This document shows, piece by piece, positions 27,415 through 36,077 of a stretch of DNA of 45,137 nt. The stretch's first letter is position 1. Each line of letters starts with the position of its first letter. A program made the translations under genes and the position numbers. Below the pieces are notes generated by a model that was given only the letters and a program-made list of their open reading frames with translations, had not been told where the DNA came from and searched no databases. Origin of the DNA: UBA7672 sp964550535 (GTDB lineage: Bacteria; Pseudomonadota; Alphaproteobacteria; Caulobacterales; Hyphomonadaceae); NCBI GenBank assembly GCA_964550535.1, contig CAZJZQ010000009.1, forward strand, positions 1 through 45,137, given 5' to 3'.

Positions 27415-29085
27415 TCACGGCTTCACTGTGCTTCCGTCGAGGCCCTGCCCTACCTGACTATGCTGCAGAAGATCATTCATGCGCGAGGTGCACCACTTCT
27501 TGACCTGCTCGGTTTCCGCCGCCTCGCACGTCTCGATCAAGTCGGCTTCTGCGCGCATGGTTGTGGCCCACGCATCCGCATAGGCGATGTTGTACCTGTT
27601 CTCTTGAACGCGGTTGAGCTTGTACGAGTATTCGGACACGATTCCACGCAGATGAACGCCGCAGAATCTCGACAATGCCGATGACTGCCGCTTCTCCGCG
27701 ATCCTCACAGCCTGCTGCAAAGCATCGTCATTCAGCTGCTTCGGATTGCCGGTTCTCTCAAAATTCTCGGTGATCTTGTTGGCAATGCGATCCAGCGGAT
27801 CCTGCATATCCCCGTTGACGTAGAGCGTGATCAACATTTTGCGCCGCTCTTTGGAGATTCGGTTCCAATCTTCAAGATCGTCGATTTCCCGATCCAACGC
27901 CTCCGGGTTAGGTGGGAAAGACCTGTCCCCGGCCCCAAATTCAGAAAGCTGAGTCTTCCTTTCCCTCAGCTGAGACAATCTCGTTTCGTTTGCCTCAATT
28001 TCAAAACCCAGTTGATCGATCTCTTCCCGGGGGTCGCCTTTGCCTGTCGTGTCCTGAGACATTTCCACCATGCACGATGAAATCACCACCTTGTTGTAAT
28101 CGTCCTCCAGGAACGACGTGTGGATCCCCGAGACAATTTTTGCGACCTCGGCATCCGGCTGGCTGCGAAGCTCACCGACACCCGCCGCGCTCGCGCGTGA
28201 GGCCGCCACCGCCGCGGCGCGCATCGAACCGGTATACAACTCAGTCAGATTCTCCACGGTCTTCGTTGCTGTTGCGGCGGTCGTCTCCAATGTTTTCAGC
28301 TCGCCTTCCAGCGCCACCTTTTGCGTCTTCAGCGTTTCAAGCTGCTCCTTCTTCTCCTCGTCGCCTTCCGCTTCCTCAATCTCACGCTGCTTGTTCGCGA
28401 TCTCGGTTTTCTTCGCCACGACAGCCTTCTCGGCTTCTTCTTCCGCGGTCTGCGCTTCCGCCAGTTTTGTCGCCGCCTGCGCAGCGTCGGCAGTCGTTAG
28501 GGATGCAAGTCCGAGCGATGCGCCGCTCGCGCCGCCGCCGCCCGCATTGATGGATGCGCCTCCCCGGCCGAATGCCCCGGCGGCGCTCTCGCCCAGCATC
28601 AGCGTAACAATCGACTCGTCCAACCGGCTCATGATCAGGCTGTAGGTCGTGCCCGAAATGGCGCCGTTCGAATACGCCAGACACGTTTGATACATCTTGT
28701 CCCGCAGAAGCTGGATCGAAGCCGTCCGCTCCACCAGCGATGCAATCCCTTCAGCAACCGATGCCGAGAGCGCCAGAGACCCATCCACATTCTGTTCAGC
28801 GGTCTTGGCCGCCGCCGATGCGCCAAGACTTATGACCTGCGACACCGCCTTGGCGACATCCGGGCTGGGCTCCGCGCAGATGATCTTCTGCGGATCAACC
28901 AGACCAGGCCGCGAATACTCGCCGGGTCTGACTTCGGAAACCACGCGCCGTTCGGCGCCCGTTGTCAGATAGCCGCTCGAAATCACGCCGAACGACGGCA
29001 CGAACGTCGCGCCGCTTGTCGAGCAACCACTCAGTAGGACGCAGCCGCCCACAAACGCGCACGTCGCCAGAAGATAGCTTTTCAT
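27415..29085 (-). CDS. Unknown coiled-coil lipoprotein
   Basis: A 556-residue protein I do not recognise. The signal peptide ends in LLSGC with Cys21 as the lipidation site. A Gly/Ala-rich linker (about residues 174-190) leads to a long charged coiled coil (about 200-285) dominated by Glu, Lys and Gln. A second helical segment with DxxxDDLEDW-like repeats occurs at about 365-410. The C-terminal third is alpha-helical with several cysteines (for example RFCGVHLRG and KKWCTSRMN). GGGGGA lies just before the ATG at 29085. It stands alone between an MFS gene and a GNAT gene. It is lower in GC than its neighbours by eye, which might mean recent acquisition. Confidence 0.72.
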   Translation of the reverse strand: MKSYLLATCAFVGGCVLLSGCSTSGATFVPSFGVISSGYLTTGAERRVVSEVRPGEYSRPGLVDPQKIICAEPSPDVAKAVSQVISLGASAAAKTAEQNVDGSLALSASVAEGIASLVERTASIQLLRDKMYQTCLAYSNGAISGTTYSLIMSRLDESIVTLMLGESAAGAFGRGGASINAGGGGASGASLGLASLTTADAAQAATKLAEAQTAEEEAEKAVVAKKTEIANKQREIEEAEGDEEKKEQLETLKTQKVALEGELKTLETTAATATKTVENLTELYTGSMRAAAVAASRASAAGVGELRSQPDAEVAKIVSGIHTSFLEDDYNKVVISSCMVEMSQDTTGKGDPREEIDQLGFEIEANETRLSQLRERKTQLSEFGAGDRSFPPNPEALDREIDDLEDWNRISKERRKMLITLYVNGDMQDPLDRIANKITENFERTGNPKQLNDDALQQAVRIAEKRQSSALSRFCGVHLRGIVSEYSYKLNRVQENRYNIAYADAWATTMRAEADLIETCEAAETEQVKKWCTSRMNDLLQHSQVGQGLDGSTVKP

Positions 29086-29184
29086 GAAAGTCCCCCATAA
29101 ACCCTGATGCATCCTGTTCCTCTCGCGAACAGACCACAAGCGGGCTTCGCCCGGAGGGAGAGAAATTTTCGATTTACTGGCGCG

Positions 29185-29817
29185 TCATCCCGCAGCCCGC
29201 ACGCGTCTTGCCGTGTCCCAATCCTCTTTCGCCAGTTCCCAGTAGAGCGACGGGCGCGGCGTGCCGTCGGGGCGGATGGCGACAACCTCGCCCATCTGCA
29301 CGAAGCCCAGCCGCGACAGCAGGCGGATCGAACGGTCATTGTCCCGCGCCGTCGTCTCGCAGATGCGGTTCACGCCCAGCAGGCCGAAGCACCACTCTAC
29401 CGCCGCCAGGCCGCATGCGCCGCCGAAACCGCGCCCCTGCCGCTCAGCCTTCACCGCGCCGCCGAACTTCGCCGCCGACCATTCCGGCCATAGCTCCACA
29501 TCGAAGTAGGCCGTGGCCTCCCCCGCCGCATTGAACGAGACGAACAGCACCCCATCCCCCCGCGCGCGTTGCATCAGGTGATCCTCGATGAAGCCGCGCA
29601 TCGTCATCTCGTTGATCGTACTGGGCATGGTGTAGATGCGCGGCCCGATGCTCTCGTGAGACAACAACCCGGCCAGCGCCGCCGCATCCGCCGCTTCCGC
29701 CACCCGGGCGCCAGCGATGCGGCCGTTCATCCACTCCGCATTGCGCACCACATTGCGCAGCCTTTCGGCCTCTTCGGCCGGCACGCAGGTTCTCGTTTTC
29801 GGAATCTCCGAAGCCAC
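29185..29817 (-). CDS. GNAT-family N-acetyltransferase (RimJ-like)
   Basis: A GNAT acyltransferase. The acetyl-CoA-binding loop is AERQGRGFGGACGLAAVEW (Q/RxxGxG/A form), followed by NRICETTARDNDRSIRLLSRLGF, the RimJ/RimL-like strand-helix with the N-x-x-S-I-R-L contact. The start is uncertain. A GTG at 29817 has GGGAGG 6 nt upstream and is chosen (210 residues). An ATG at 29730 (MNGRIAGARV) would give a shorter, more typical protein. Substrates of such proteins range from ribosomal N-termini to small amines, so I assign none. Confidence 0.72.
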   Translation of the reverse strand: MASEIPKTRTCVPAEEAERLRNVVRNAEWMNGRIAGARVAEAADAAALAGLLSHESIGPRIYTMPSTINEMTMRGFIEDHLMQRARGDGVLFVSFNAAGEATAYFDVELWPEWSAAKFGGAVKAERQGRGFGGACGLAAVEWCFGLLGVNRICETTARDNDRSIRLLSRLGFVQMGEVVAIRPDGTPRPSLYWELAKEDWDTARRVRAAG

Positions 29818-29906
29818 CCCACCCCTCCCATGACGACGGAGGGAAAAACGCAACCTCCGGTTGTGTTAATAACAAACACAACCGATTGCCGGTGGCAATG
29901 TCCGCG

Positions 29907-31385
29907 TCAGAAGTTTTCGCGGCGGCCCTCATATCCCATGGGCCGGCGGGCGGAGCCGGGCATGGCCGCCAGCGTCCTGGCATGGTCAGTCCAGCGGTCG
30001 CGAACGATGCGGCCACGGAAATGCTCCAGCAGTCCGTCCACCCACTCCACCTCCTCGCCGGTCCACTCGGCCACCTGCCAGAAATAGAAGATGCCGAGGT
30101 CGTTCAGCATCTCGCTCAGGATCGGCCCCACGCCATTGATCTGCTTCAGGTCGTCCGGCGGCCCGAACGCCGCCTCGACCAGAAGGTTGGCGCGGTCGTC
30201 AACACGGCGCACCGCATTGATCGGATCGAGATCGCGAGGCGGCCGCGCCTGCTGCGTCTCCCGCGACGCACGCCGCACCGATGTGGTGGTCCGCGTCACC
30301 TGCGAAGCCTCGGGCCGCACGCGCATCATGTGGTGCAACGCCGCCAGCGAGTATTCGATCGCCGTCAGCCTGTCTTCGACAGCGCCCAGATCCTCGCGGC
30401 TGTCGATCTGATGCACGGCGGAGATCACCGTCGTCATATCCGGCGGAGGCAGGCTGCCCAGCGCCTCCTGAATGCTCGCGATCCGCCGCTCGAACGGCTG
30501 CAAGGCTGCGCCCAGCTCCGCTTCTATCGCCGCCAACCGCCCATGCAGCGGCCCCAGATCAACCGGCGGTTTATCGAGCGCCGCAACACCGCGCGCCAAC
30601 TCGCCCAGCCGCGCCTCGACAGGCGCAAGGTTCGGCTCGGGGATACGGATCGCCGCCACCGCCGCCTTCACCCCGGCCAGCTCCGCTTCCACCTGCACAA
30701 GCTCGGGAATACGAATGGCGCCGATCGCGGCGCGCAGGTCCGCCAGCTTCGCCTCCACCGGCGCCATCTCCGGCACGCGCAACCCGCCGACAGCGGAGGA
30801 GATGGTGGCCAGTCTTGCCGTAATTACCTCGATATCGGTGCGCCGCGCGGCCTCCAGCTTGCCCTGCATGTCGTTCAGCCGCAGATCGATCATGCCGACC
30901 TGCTCTTCCACCGGCTTCAGGTCCACATTGCGCAGCGTGGCGACAGCCGCCGCAACGCTGCCCACGGCGCCCTGCACTTCCTCCAGCCGCCCCCTCACCT
31001 CGCCGGCCTCGTGATCGGGGGCCAGCAGATGCGCCTCGATCATGTCCAGCCGCTGGTGCAGCGGCGCGAAATCCGGATCGGGAATAGCGATGCCGTCCAC
31101 CGCGCCTTCCAGCTTCGCCAGGCGTTCCTCCACGGGCGACAGGTCCGGCATCTGCAAGCTGCCTACGGCGGTGACCAGCGTGTTGCGCGCCACATCCACA
31201 TCGGCCCGCCGCGCCAGTTCGTCCAGCCGGTCCAGCTTGTCCAGCCGCGACACCTTCTGGCGCAGCAACTCATAGCTCTCGCTGACATCCTCATAGCGGC
31301 GGCGCAGCCACCACCACGCAAGGCCCGCACCGCACAGCGCGGCGAGCACGAGAAGCATAAAGATCTGAAGCAGAAGAAACCACAT
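29907..31385 (-). CDS. Membrane-anchored coiled-coil repeat protein with C-terminal helix-hairpin-helix (H3TH-like) domain
   Basis: A 492-residue protein. One N-terminal helix (3-27) followed by LRRRYED predicts the bulk is cytoplasmic by the positive-inside rule. Residues about 75-350 consist of about ten degenerate units of 22-33 residues built as I-P-E-x-x-P-V-E-x-x-L-x-x-L-x-x-A-I. A basic, disordered linker (355-400) leads to DDLKQINGVGPILSEMLNDL (411-430) and WTGEEVEWVDGLLEHFRGRI, the helix-hairpin-helix/H3TH domain called a predicted 5' nuclease-like module in COG collections. It starts 12 nt after the OmpA-domain gene, so they form one operon. The function is unknown. Confidence 0.78.
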   Translation of the reverse strand: MWFLLLQIFMLLVLAALCGAGLAWWWLRRRYEDVSESYELLRQKVSRLDKLDRLDELARRADVDVARNTLVTAVGSLQMPDLSPVEERLAKLEGAVDGIAIPDPDFAPLHQRLDMIEAHLLAPDHEAGEVRGRLEEVQGAVGSVAAAVATLRNVDLKPVEEQVGMIDLRLNDMQGKLEAARRTDIEVITARLATISSAVGGLRVPEMAPVEAKLADLRAAIGAIRIPELVQVEAELAGVKAAVAAIRIPEPNLAPVEARLGELARGVAALDKPPVDLGPLHGRLAAIEAELGAALQPFERRIASIQEALGSLPPPDMTTVISAVHQIDSREDLGAVEDRLTAIEYSLAALHHMMRVRPEASQVTRTTTSVRRASRETQQARPPRDLDPINAVRRVDDRANLLVEAAFGPPDDLKQINGVGPILSEMLNDLGIFYFWQVAEWTGEEVEWVDGLLEHFRGRIVRDRWTDHARTLAAMPGSARRPMGYEGRRENF

Positions 31386-31397
31386 ACCGCCCGCTCT

Positions 31398-32255
31398 TCA
31401 CTCATTCTCTGCGCCGGCCGCCGGGGGGCGTTCCAGCACACGTATCTCGATGCGGCGGTTGCGGCCGCGCCCGTCTTCGGAATTATTATCGGCGACCGGC
31501 CGCGACGCCGCGCGTCCTTCCGCCACCAGCCTGTCCGGCGGCACGCCCCGCGCGATCAGTTCGGCGCGAACCGCCTCCGCCCGCGCCAGGCTCAACCGCC
31601 AGTTCATGTCGCGCTCGCCGACATCGTCCGTGTGCCCCTCGATCAGCAGGACGCCAGGGCACGCCCCCACCGCCTGCGCCACGCTGTCCAGCAGGGACGA
31701 ACTCATCCCGCTCACGGTTGCGCTGCCGGTCGCGAACTCCACGCGCGCCTCGCCCAGCAGTCCCGCCATCGACGTGTCGCACGCCCGCACCGTTTCCGCC
31801 GTCACCGGCGGGGGCGGCGTCGCGGACCTCGCAGCAGCGGCGGCTCCCGTGGCGGAGCCCGGGGCAGACAAATTCGCGATCACACGCGTCACCGGCCGCG
31901 CCAGTCCGAACTGGGCCGGCGCCAGCGCCACGCGAACGGACGACACCGCCTGGTCCACGGCCGCCCGCGTCGGCGGCGCGCCCTCCAGCCTGACCCACTG
32001 CCCCGATGCGCTGGCCGACGCCCATGCGGCGCCGCTGGCCGCCAGCGCCTGGTTCGCCGTGCGCTCGGCGGTACGCTCCACCGACACCGCGAACGGCCAC
32101 AGCCCGATAATCAGAACCACCACAAATCCGGTCAGCGGGATCAGACCATACGGCATGAAAGGCAGGCCAACGTCGTCGCCCTGGCGCACCCGGCGAGCGC
32201 CTTGGGGACGCACCCAGACGGTACGGCTTTCATAGGTGTTGACGATCTCGCTCAT
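31398..32255 (-). CDS. Inner-membrane-anchored OmpA-domain protein
   Basis: A 285-residue protein with an N-terminal cytoplasmic tail rich in Arg, one membrane helix (about residues 33-56, IPLTGFVVVLIIGLWPFAV) and a periplasmic part. The C-terminal OmpA/MotB peptidoglycan-binding domain (about 165-275) shows VLLIEGHTDDVGERDMNWRL, the Asp of the diaminopimelate-binding site, LSLARAEAVRAELIARGV and GRGRNRRIEI. No cleavable signal is seen, so it tethers the inner membrane to the cell wall. The ATG at 32255 has a GAG upstream. It is co-transcribed with the coiled-coil/helix-hairpin-helix gene. Confidence 0.82.
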   Translation of the reverse strand: MSEIVNTYESRTVWVRPQGARRVRQGDDVGLPFMPYGLIPLTGFVVVLIIGLWPFAVSVERTAERTANQALAASGAAWASASASGQWVRLEGAPPTRAAVDQAVSSVRVALAPAQFGLARPVTRVIANLSAPGSATGAAAAARSATPPPPVTAETVRACDTSMAGLLGEARVEFATGSATVSGMSSSLLDSVAQAVGACPGVLLIEGHTDDVGERDMNWRLSLARAEAVRAELIARGVPPDRLVAEGRAASRPVADNNSEDGRGRNRRIEIRVLERPPAAGAENE

Positions 32256-32342
32256 CCGGCGAGCGCTCCCCGCTTGAATTCCGGGCTGCAAGCTATACCG
32301 GGCCCGCCCGGGCGAACACGCCCCGACAGGCGAAACTCGCCC

Positions 32343-32753
32343 CTATTCAGGGTCGATTGCGCCCCGTGTGCGCTTCACTTCGCTGCGTCGCGCCTTGCCG
32401 TCCAGACGCCTCTCCCGCGAAGCCCGGCTTGGCCGCGTCGCCACGCGCCGCTTGGGGCGGATCAACGCCTTTTCCAGCATTTCCACCAGCCGTTCGCGCG
32501 CATCCTCGCGGTTGCGCTGCTGGCTGCGATGGCTCTGCGCGAAGATGATGATCTCGCCCGCCTCGGTCAGCTTGCTGGCCAGCGCCCGGCGCATTCGCGC
32601 TTTCTCGTCGCCGGTAAAGGCGGGCGACGCCAACAGGTTGAAGCGTAGCTGCACCGCCGTCGCCACCTTGTTGACGTTCTGACCGCCCGGCCCGCCAGCC
32701 GTTACGAACTTCTCCTCCAGCTCATGCTCGAAATTGTGCAGGAAGACCGGCAT
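32343..32753 (-). CDS. arfB: Alternative ribosome-rescue factor / peptidyl-tRNA hydrolase ArfB
   Basis: A 136-residue release-factor-like hydrolase that frees peptides from stalled ribosomes. The catalytic GPGGQNVNKV (21-30) carries the GGQ motif. The C-terminal tail is highly basic (RPKRRVATRPSRASRERR...), the part that threads the empty mRNA channel. Length and layout match E. coli YaeJ/ArfB. It starts 6 nt after the stop of the beta-hydroxyacid dehydrogenase, so it is probably the last gene of that operon. Confidence 0.93.
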   Translation of the reverse strand: MPVFLHNFEHELEEKFVTAGGPGGQNVNKVATAVQLRFNLLASPAFTGDEKARMRRALASKLTEAGEIIIFAQSHRSQQRNREDARERLVEMLEKALIRPKRRVATRPSRASRERRLDGKARRSEVKRTRGAIDPE

Positions 32754-32759
32754 GACGCG

Positions 32760-33647
32760 TCAGTCCCGCCTGGATCGCGATTTCGGGGACGATTTCAGGC
32801 GCGAAATCAGGCTCGACGTATCCCACCGCCCGCCGCCATTGGCCTGCACATCGGCATAGAACTGATCGACCAGCGCCGTCACCGGCGCCGAAGCCCCCGC
32901 CTTGCGCGCAGCGTCCAGCGCAATCCGCAGATCCTTGCGCATCCAGTCCACTGCAAAGCCGAACTCGAACCGGCCCTCCGCCATCGACTTCCAGCGGTTC
33001 TCCATCTGCCAGCTTTGGGCGGCGCCTTTCGAGATCGCCTCGATCACCCTGGCCTCGTCCAGCCCGTTGGCGCGCGCGAAGTGCAGCCCCTCGGCCAGCC
33101 CCTGCACGATCCCCGCAATGCACATCTGGTTGACCGCCTTGGCGAGTTGTCCCGCCCCGCTCTCCCCGATCAGCGTGATCTGCTTCGAGTAAGCCTGCAT
33201 CACCGGCTCAACCCTCGCGCACGCCGCCGCATCGCCGCCGCACATTACGGTCAACTGCCCGTTCTCCGCCCCCGCCTGCCCGCCCGACACCGGCGCATCG
33301 ATAAACGCCGCGCCCTTCGCTGCGCACCGCGCCGCGAGCTCGCGCGCCAGATCGGCTGAGCCGGTCGTGTGATCCACCACAACAACACCAGTCTTCAGCT
33401 CCGGCTCGATCGCCGCGAACACTTGCGCCACGTCGGGATCATCGCCCAGGCACATCAGCACGATGTCCGCCCCGCGCACCGCCTCCGCAGCACTGGCCGC
33501 AGCCTCGCCCACGCCGCCCGCAGCCTTCCAGGCCTCCACCCGCGCCGGGCTCCGGTTCCACACGCGCACAACGTGACCCCTGGCGCCCAGATGCCGCGCC
33601 ATCGGTCCGCCCATCACCCCGAGTCCAAGATACGCGCACGCCGCCAT
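32760..33647 (-). CDS. NAD(P)-dependent beta-hydroxyacid dehydrogenase family protein
   Basis: A 295-residue oxidoreductase of the 3-hydroxyisobutyrate dehydrogenase-like family. The Rossmann loop is YLGLGVMGGPMARHL (6-20). The substrate-binding DAPVSGGQAGAENGQL (about 137-152) and the catalytic lysine in GAGQLAKAVNQMC are present. It is a distant paralogue of the mmsB at 42 kb and keeps the same motifs, but its neighbours are a flavin-reductase-like gene and arfB, not mmsA. Its substrate is therefore likely a different short hydroxyacid or an aldehyde. It lies 11 nt after the upstream gene. Confidence 0.83.
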   Translation of the reverse strand: MAACAYLGLGVMGGPMARHLGARGHVVRVWNRSPARVEAWKAAGGVGEAAASAAEAVRGADIVLMCLGDDPDVAQVFAAIEPELKTGVVVVDHTTGSADLARELAARCAAKGAAFIDAPVSGGQAGAENGQLTVMCGGDAAACARVEPVMQAYSKQITLIGESGAGQLAKAVNQMCIAGIVQGLAEGLHFARANGLDEARVIEAISKGAAQSWQMENRWKSMAEGRFEFGFAVDWMRKDLRIALDAARKAGASAPVTALVDQFYADVQANGGGRWDTSSLISRLKSSPKSRSRRD

Positions 33648-33658
33648 CTGATCCGCCG

Positions 33659-34165
33659 CTACTCTTCCGTTTTCAGCGTCACGAACCGGCCCCGGAAAAA
33701 GCCCAGCGCGTCCACGCCATCGCGCGTGCGAAACGCCGTCACGTCGCCAAAAATCACCTCATGGTCGCCGACCGTCTGATGGCTGCGCATCCGGCAGTCG
33801 AGGCTCATCACCGCATCCACCAGCACCGGAGCGCCGGTTTCCAGCTCCTCCACCTCCTCCGGCGGAATGATCCGGTCGCCCCGGCGCGAATACTGCCGCG
33901 CCACCGCCTCGGCCTCCGAACCCAGAATGTTGATCGAAAACGCCGTGGCCTCGGTGAACACCGGAAAAGCGGCGCAGGTATTCACCAGGCACCACAGGAT
34001 CACCGGCGGCTCCAGCGACACAGACGTTAGCGAGTTGATAATCAGCCCATGCGCCCGGCCCTCCGGATCGCGGGCCGCCACCAGCGCCACGCCAGTCCCA
34101 AACCCGCCCAGCGCCCGCCGGTAGGCAAGTGAATCAAGCGCTGGCTGGCTGGTCCTGTCCGTCAT
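33659..34165 (-). CDS. Flavin reductase-like FMN-binding protein
   Basis: A 168-residue flavin reductase-domain protein. The fold signature runs FGTGVALVAARDPEGRAHGLIINSLTSVSLEPPVILWCLV (residues about 22-61), quoted here only by its key parts: FGTGV, GLIINSLTSVS and EPP. FSINILG follows, then a closing HxxxxG-like segment. Such proteins supply reduced flavin to two-component monooxygenases, but no oxygenase component is adjacent. It is the first gene of a three-gene unit with the dehydrogenase and arfB. Upstream lies motB on the other strand, 87 nt away. Confidence 0.82.
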   Translation of the reverse strand: MTDRTSQPALDSLAYRRALGGFGTGVALVAARDPEGRAHGLIINSLTSVSLEPPVILWCLVNTCAAFPVFTEATAFSINILGSEAEAVARQYSRRGDRIIPPEEVEELETGAPVLVDAVMSLDCRMRSHQTVGDHEVIFGDVTAFRTRDGVDALGFFRGRFVTLKTEE

Positions 34166-34252
34166 GCACCCGGCCTTAACTGTAATCCGCTAGCAAAGTC
34201 GAGTTATGCGCCTGCGTCCGATGCAGACGCCCACGCCCGGATTCTTGCCAAG

Positions 34253-35158
34253 ATGAGCGCCAATAAGCCAGCCATCATCAAGAAAGTGAAGAAGGTCGTC
34301 GGTGGCGCCCACCACGGCGGCGCGTGGAAAGTGGCCTACGCGGACTTCGTGACCGCGATGATGGCGTTCTTCCTCCTGATGTGGCTCATCAACACCACCT
34401 CGCCCGAACAAAAGCGCGGCATTGCGGACTATTTCGCCCCCGCCAGCGTCTCGCGCACCAGCCAGGGCTCGGACGGGCTTCTGGGCGGCACGGCCTTCGC
34501 TGAGGACGGCGCGCGCTCGTCCGGCTCGAACCGCCCGATCATGGAAACGCAGATGGCCGAAAGCCGCCGGCGCAACGCCCGTGGCGGCGGCGACGGCGAA
34601 GGCACGGCCTCCTCCAACAACGCCTCCGACGAAGCCATCGCCCAGGCCCTCGCCAAGCGCGAAGGCGCTCAGTTTGAAAGCGCCGAAATCTCGCTGCGCC
34701 AGGCCCTGCAAGACCTGCCGGACTTCGCCGAACTGTCGAAACACATCATCGTCGACCAGACGCCAGAAGGCCTGCGCATCCAGATCGTCGATCAGGAAGG
34801 CCGCGCCATGTTCGCGGGCTCGTCGGCCGAACCCCTGCCCCGCACCCAGCAGCTTCTGGAATCCGTCAGCAAGGTGGTCAGCGGCCTGCCCAACCGCATC
34901 ACCGTGTCCGGCCACACCGACAGCATCGCTCCCACGCGCCAGGCTTATTCCAACTGGGAATTGTCCACCGACCGCGCCAACGCCGCCCGCCGCATCCTGC
35001 AGAACAACGGCATTGGCGGCGACCGGATCTATCAGGTCGTGGGCAAGGCGTCGTCCGAACCCCTCTATCCCGACGATCCGGACCTGCCGGCCAATCGCCG
35101 CGTCAGCATCCTGATTCTGCGCGAGGCGCCCGTCCTGCCAGCAGGCCACGGGCTCTAG
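34253..35158 (+). CDS. motB: Flagellar motor stator protein MotB
   Basis: A 301-residue stator subunit that anchors the MotA/B proton channel to peptidoglycan. The single helix (about 30-48, ADFVTAMMAFFLLMWLI) carries the conserved proton-carrying Asp31. A plug/linker region is rich in Ser, Gly and Asn (about 60-125). The OmpA-like domain (about 165-295) has ITVSGHTDSIAP, STDRANAARRIL and NRRVSILI. motA is not next to it, as in Caulobacter, where motA and motB are unlinked. It indicates a motile stage in the life cycle. Confidence 0.92.
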   Translation: MSANKPAIIKKVKKVVGGAHHGGAWKVAYADFVTAMMAFFLLMWLINTTSPEQKRGIADYFAPASVSRTSQGSDGLLGGTAFAEDGARSSGSNRPIMETQMAESRRRNARGGGDGEGTASSNNASDEAIAQALAKREGAQFESAEISLRQALQDLPDFAELSKHIIVDQTPEGLRIQIVDQEGRAMFAGSSAEPLPRTQQLLESVSKVVSGLPNRITVSGHTDSIAPTRQAYSNWELSTDRANAARRILQNNGIGGDRIYQVVGKASSEPLYPDDPDLPANRRVSILILREAPVLPAGHGL

Positions 35159-35165
35159 GCGGCCG

Positions 35166-35182
35166 CTCCGGGCAAGCCGGAG
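35166..35182 (+). terminator. Weak hairpin after motB
   Basis: CTCCGG (35166-35171) pairs with CCGGAG (35177-35182) over a GCAAG loop, 8 nt after the motB stop. It is followed by TCTCTAC and not a clean T-run, so termination is only possible. Confidence 0.3.
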
Positions 35183-35249
35183 TCTCTACAGTCCGCTTCA
35201 ATGTTTCCTATGGCGCAATCCGCCCCGGCGCAGCTATCCTCGACTCACC

Positions 35250-36026
35250 ATGAAGGAAGCGGACACCCAAACCTTTCTGCCTCCGGACTTCGTCCGCAAG
35301 ATGAAGTTCTATCTCACCACGCCCCAACCTTGCCCCTACCTGCCGGGCATGATGGAGCGGAAGGTGTTCACCAATCTCGCCACCGACGACTCCGTCAGTC
35401 TCAATGACTCGCTGACCCGTTCGGGCTTCCGCCGCTCGCAATCGATCGCCTACCGCCCCGCCTGCCGCGCCTGCAATGCGTGCCGTTCGGTGCGTATCGA
35501 TGTGACGAAGTTCGAGTGGACCCGCCGCTGGCGCCGCGTTCTCGCCCGCAACGCCACGCTGGAGCGTGAACCTTGCCGCCCCCGCGCCTCGCGCGAACAG
35601 TTCCGCCTGCTCAAACGCTATCTCAACCAGCGCCACCCCGGCGGCGGCATGAACGAGATGGAGATCCGGGACTTCGCCGGCATGGTCGACGCCAGCCCCG
35701 TGCGAACCGTCCTGCTCGAATACCGCAACCGCGCCGGCAGCGTCGAAGGCGACGAAGGCCAGCTTCAGGCCGCCGCTCTCACCGACGTCCTGCGCGACGG
35801 CCTGTCGATGGTTTACAGCTTCTTCCGCCCGGAACTCTCGGGCGCGAGCACCGGCTCCTTCATGGTCCTCGACCACATCCGCCTCGCAACCGAACTCGAC
35901 CTGCCCTACGTCTATCTCGGCTACTGGGTGAAGGGCTCCGAGAAGATGGGCTACAAAGCCGGCTTCTCTCCCCTCGAAGTCTTCGACGGCGAATCCTGGC
36001 GGCCGCTGCTGAACGAAGAAATTTAG
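35250..36026 (+). CDS. bpt: Aspartate/glutamate leucyltransferase (N-end rule, Bpt)
   Basis: A 258-residue Bpt/ATE-type aminoacyl-tRNA-protein transferase that adds leucine (Bpt) to proteins with N-terminal Asp or Glu and so marks them for ClpAP. Signature elements are CPYLPGMMERKVFTNL (28-45 region), the cysteine-rich YRPACRACNACRSVRI, FFRPELSGASTGSF and YLGYWVKGSEKMGYKAGF. All four conserved cysteines are present. The length is normal for the bacterial form. The gene stands alone after motB. The leucyl rather than arginyl activity is from family knowledge. Confidence 0.92.
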   Translation: MKEADTQTFLPPDFVRKMKFYLTTPQPCPYLPGMMERKVFTNLATDDSVSLNDSLTRSGFRRSQSIAYRPACRACNACRSVRIDVTKFEWTRRWRRVLARNATLEREPCRPRASREQFRLLKRYLNQRHPGGGMNEMEIRDFAGMVDASPVRTVLLEYRNRAGSVEGDEGQLQAAALTDVLRDGLSMVYSFFRPELSGASTGSFMVLDHIRLATELDLPYVYLGYWVKGSEKMGYKAGFSPLEVFDGESWRPLLNEEI

Positions 36027-36077
36027 CGCAGGCCGCCCTCACTCCTCCCCTGACGAAGCCGGGGGAAGAGCATCGCC

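Noticed and set aside
29886..32648. A 920-codon plus-strand open frame across the coiled-coil, OmpA-domain and arfB genes
   Set aside because: Its translation is Arg/His/Gln/Pro-rich with no domain, and it runs against three well-supported minus-strand genes.
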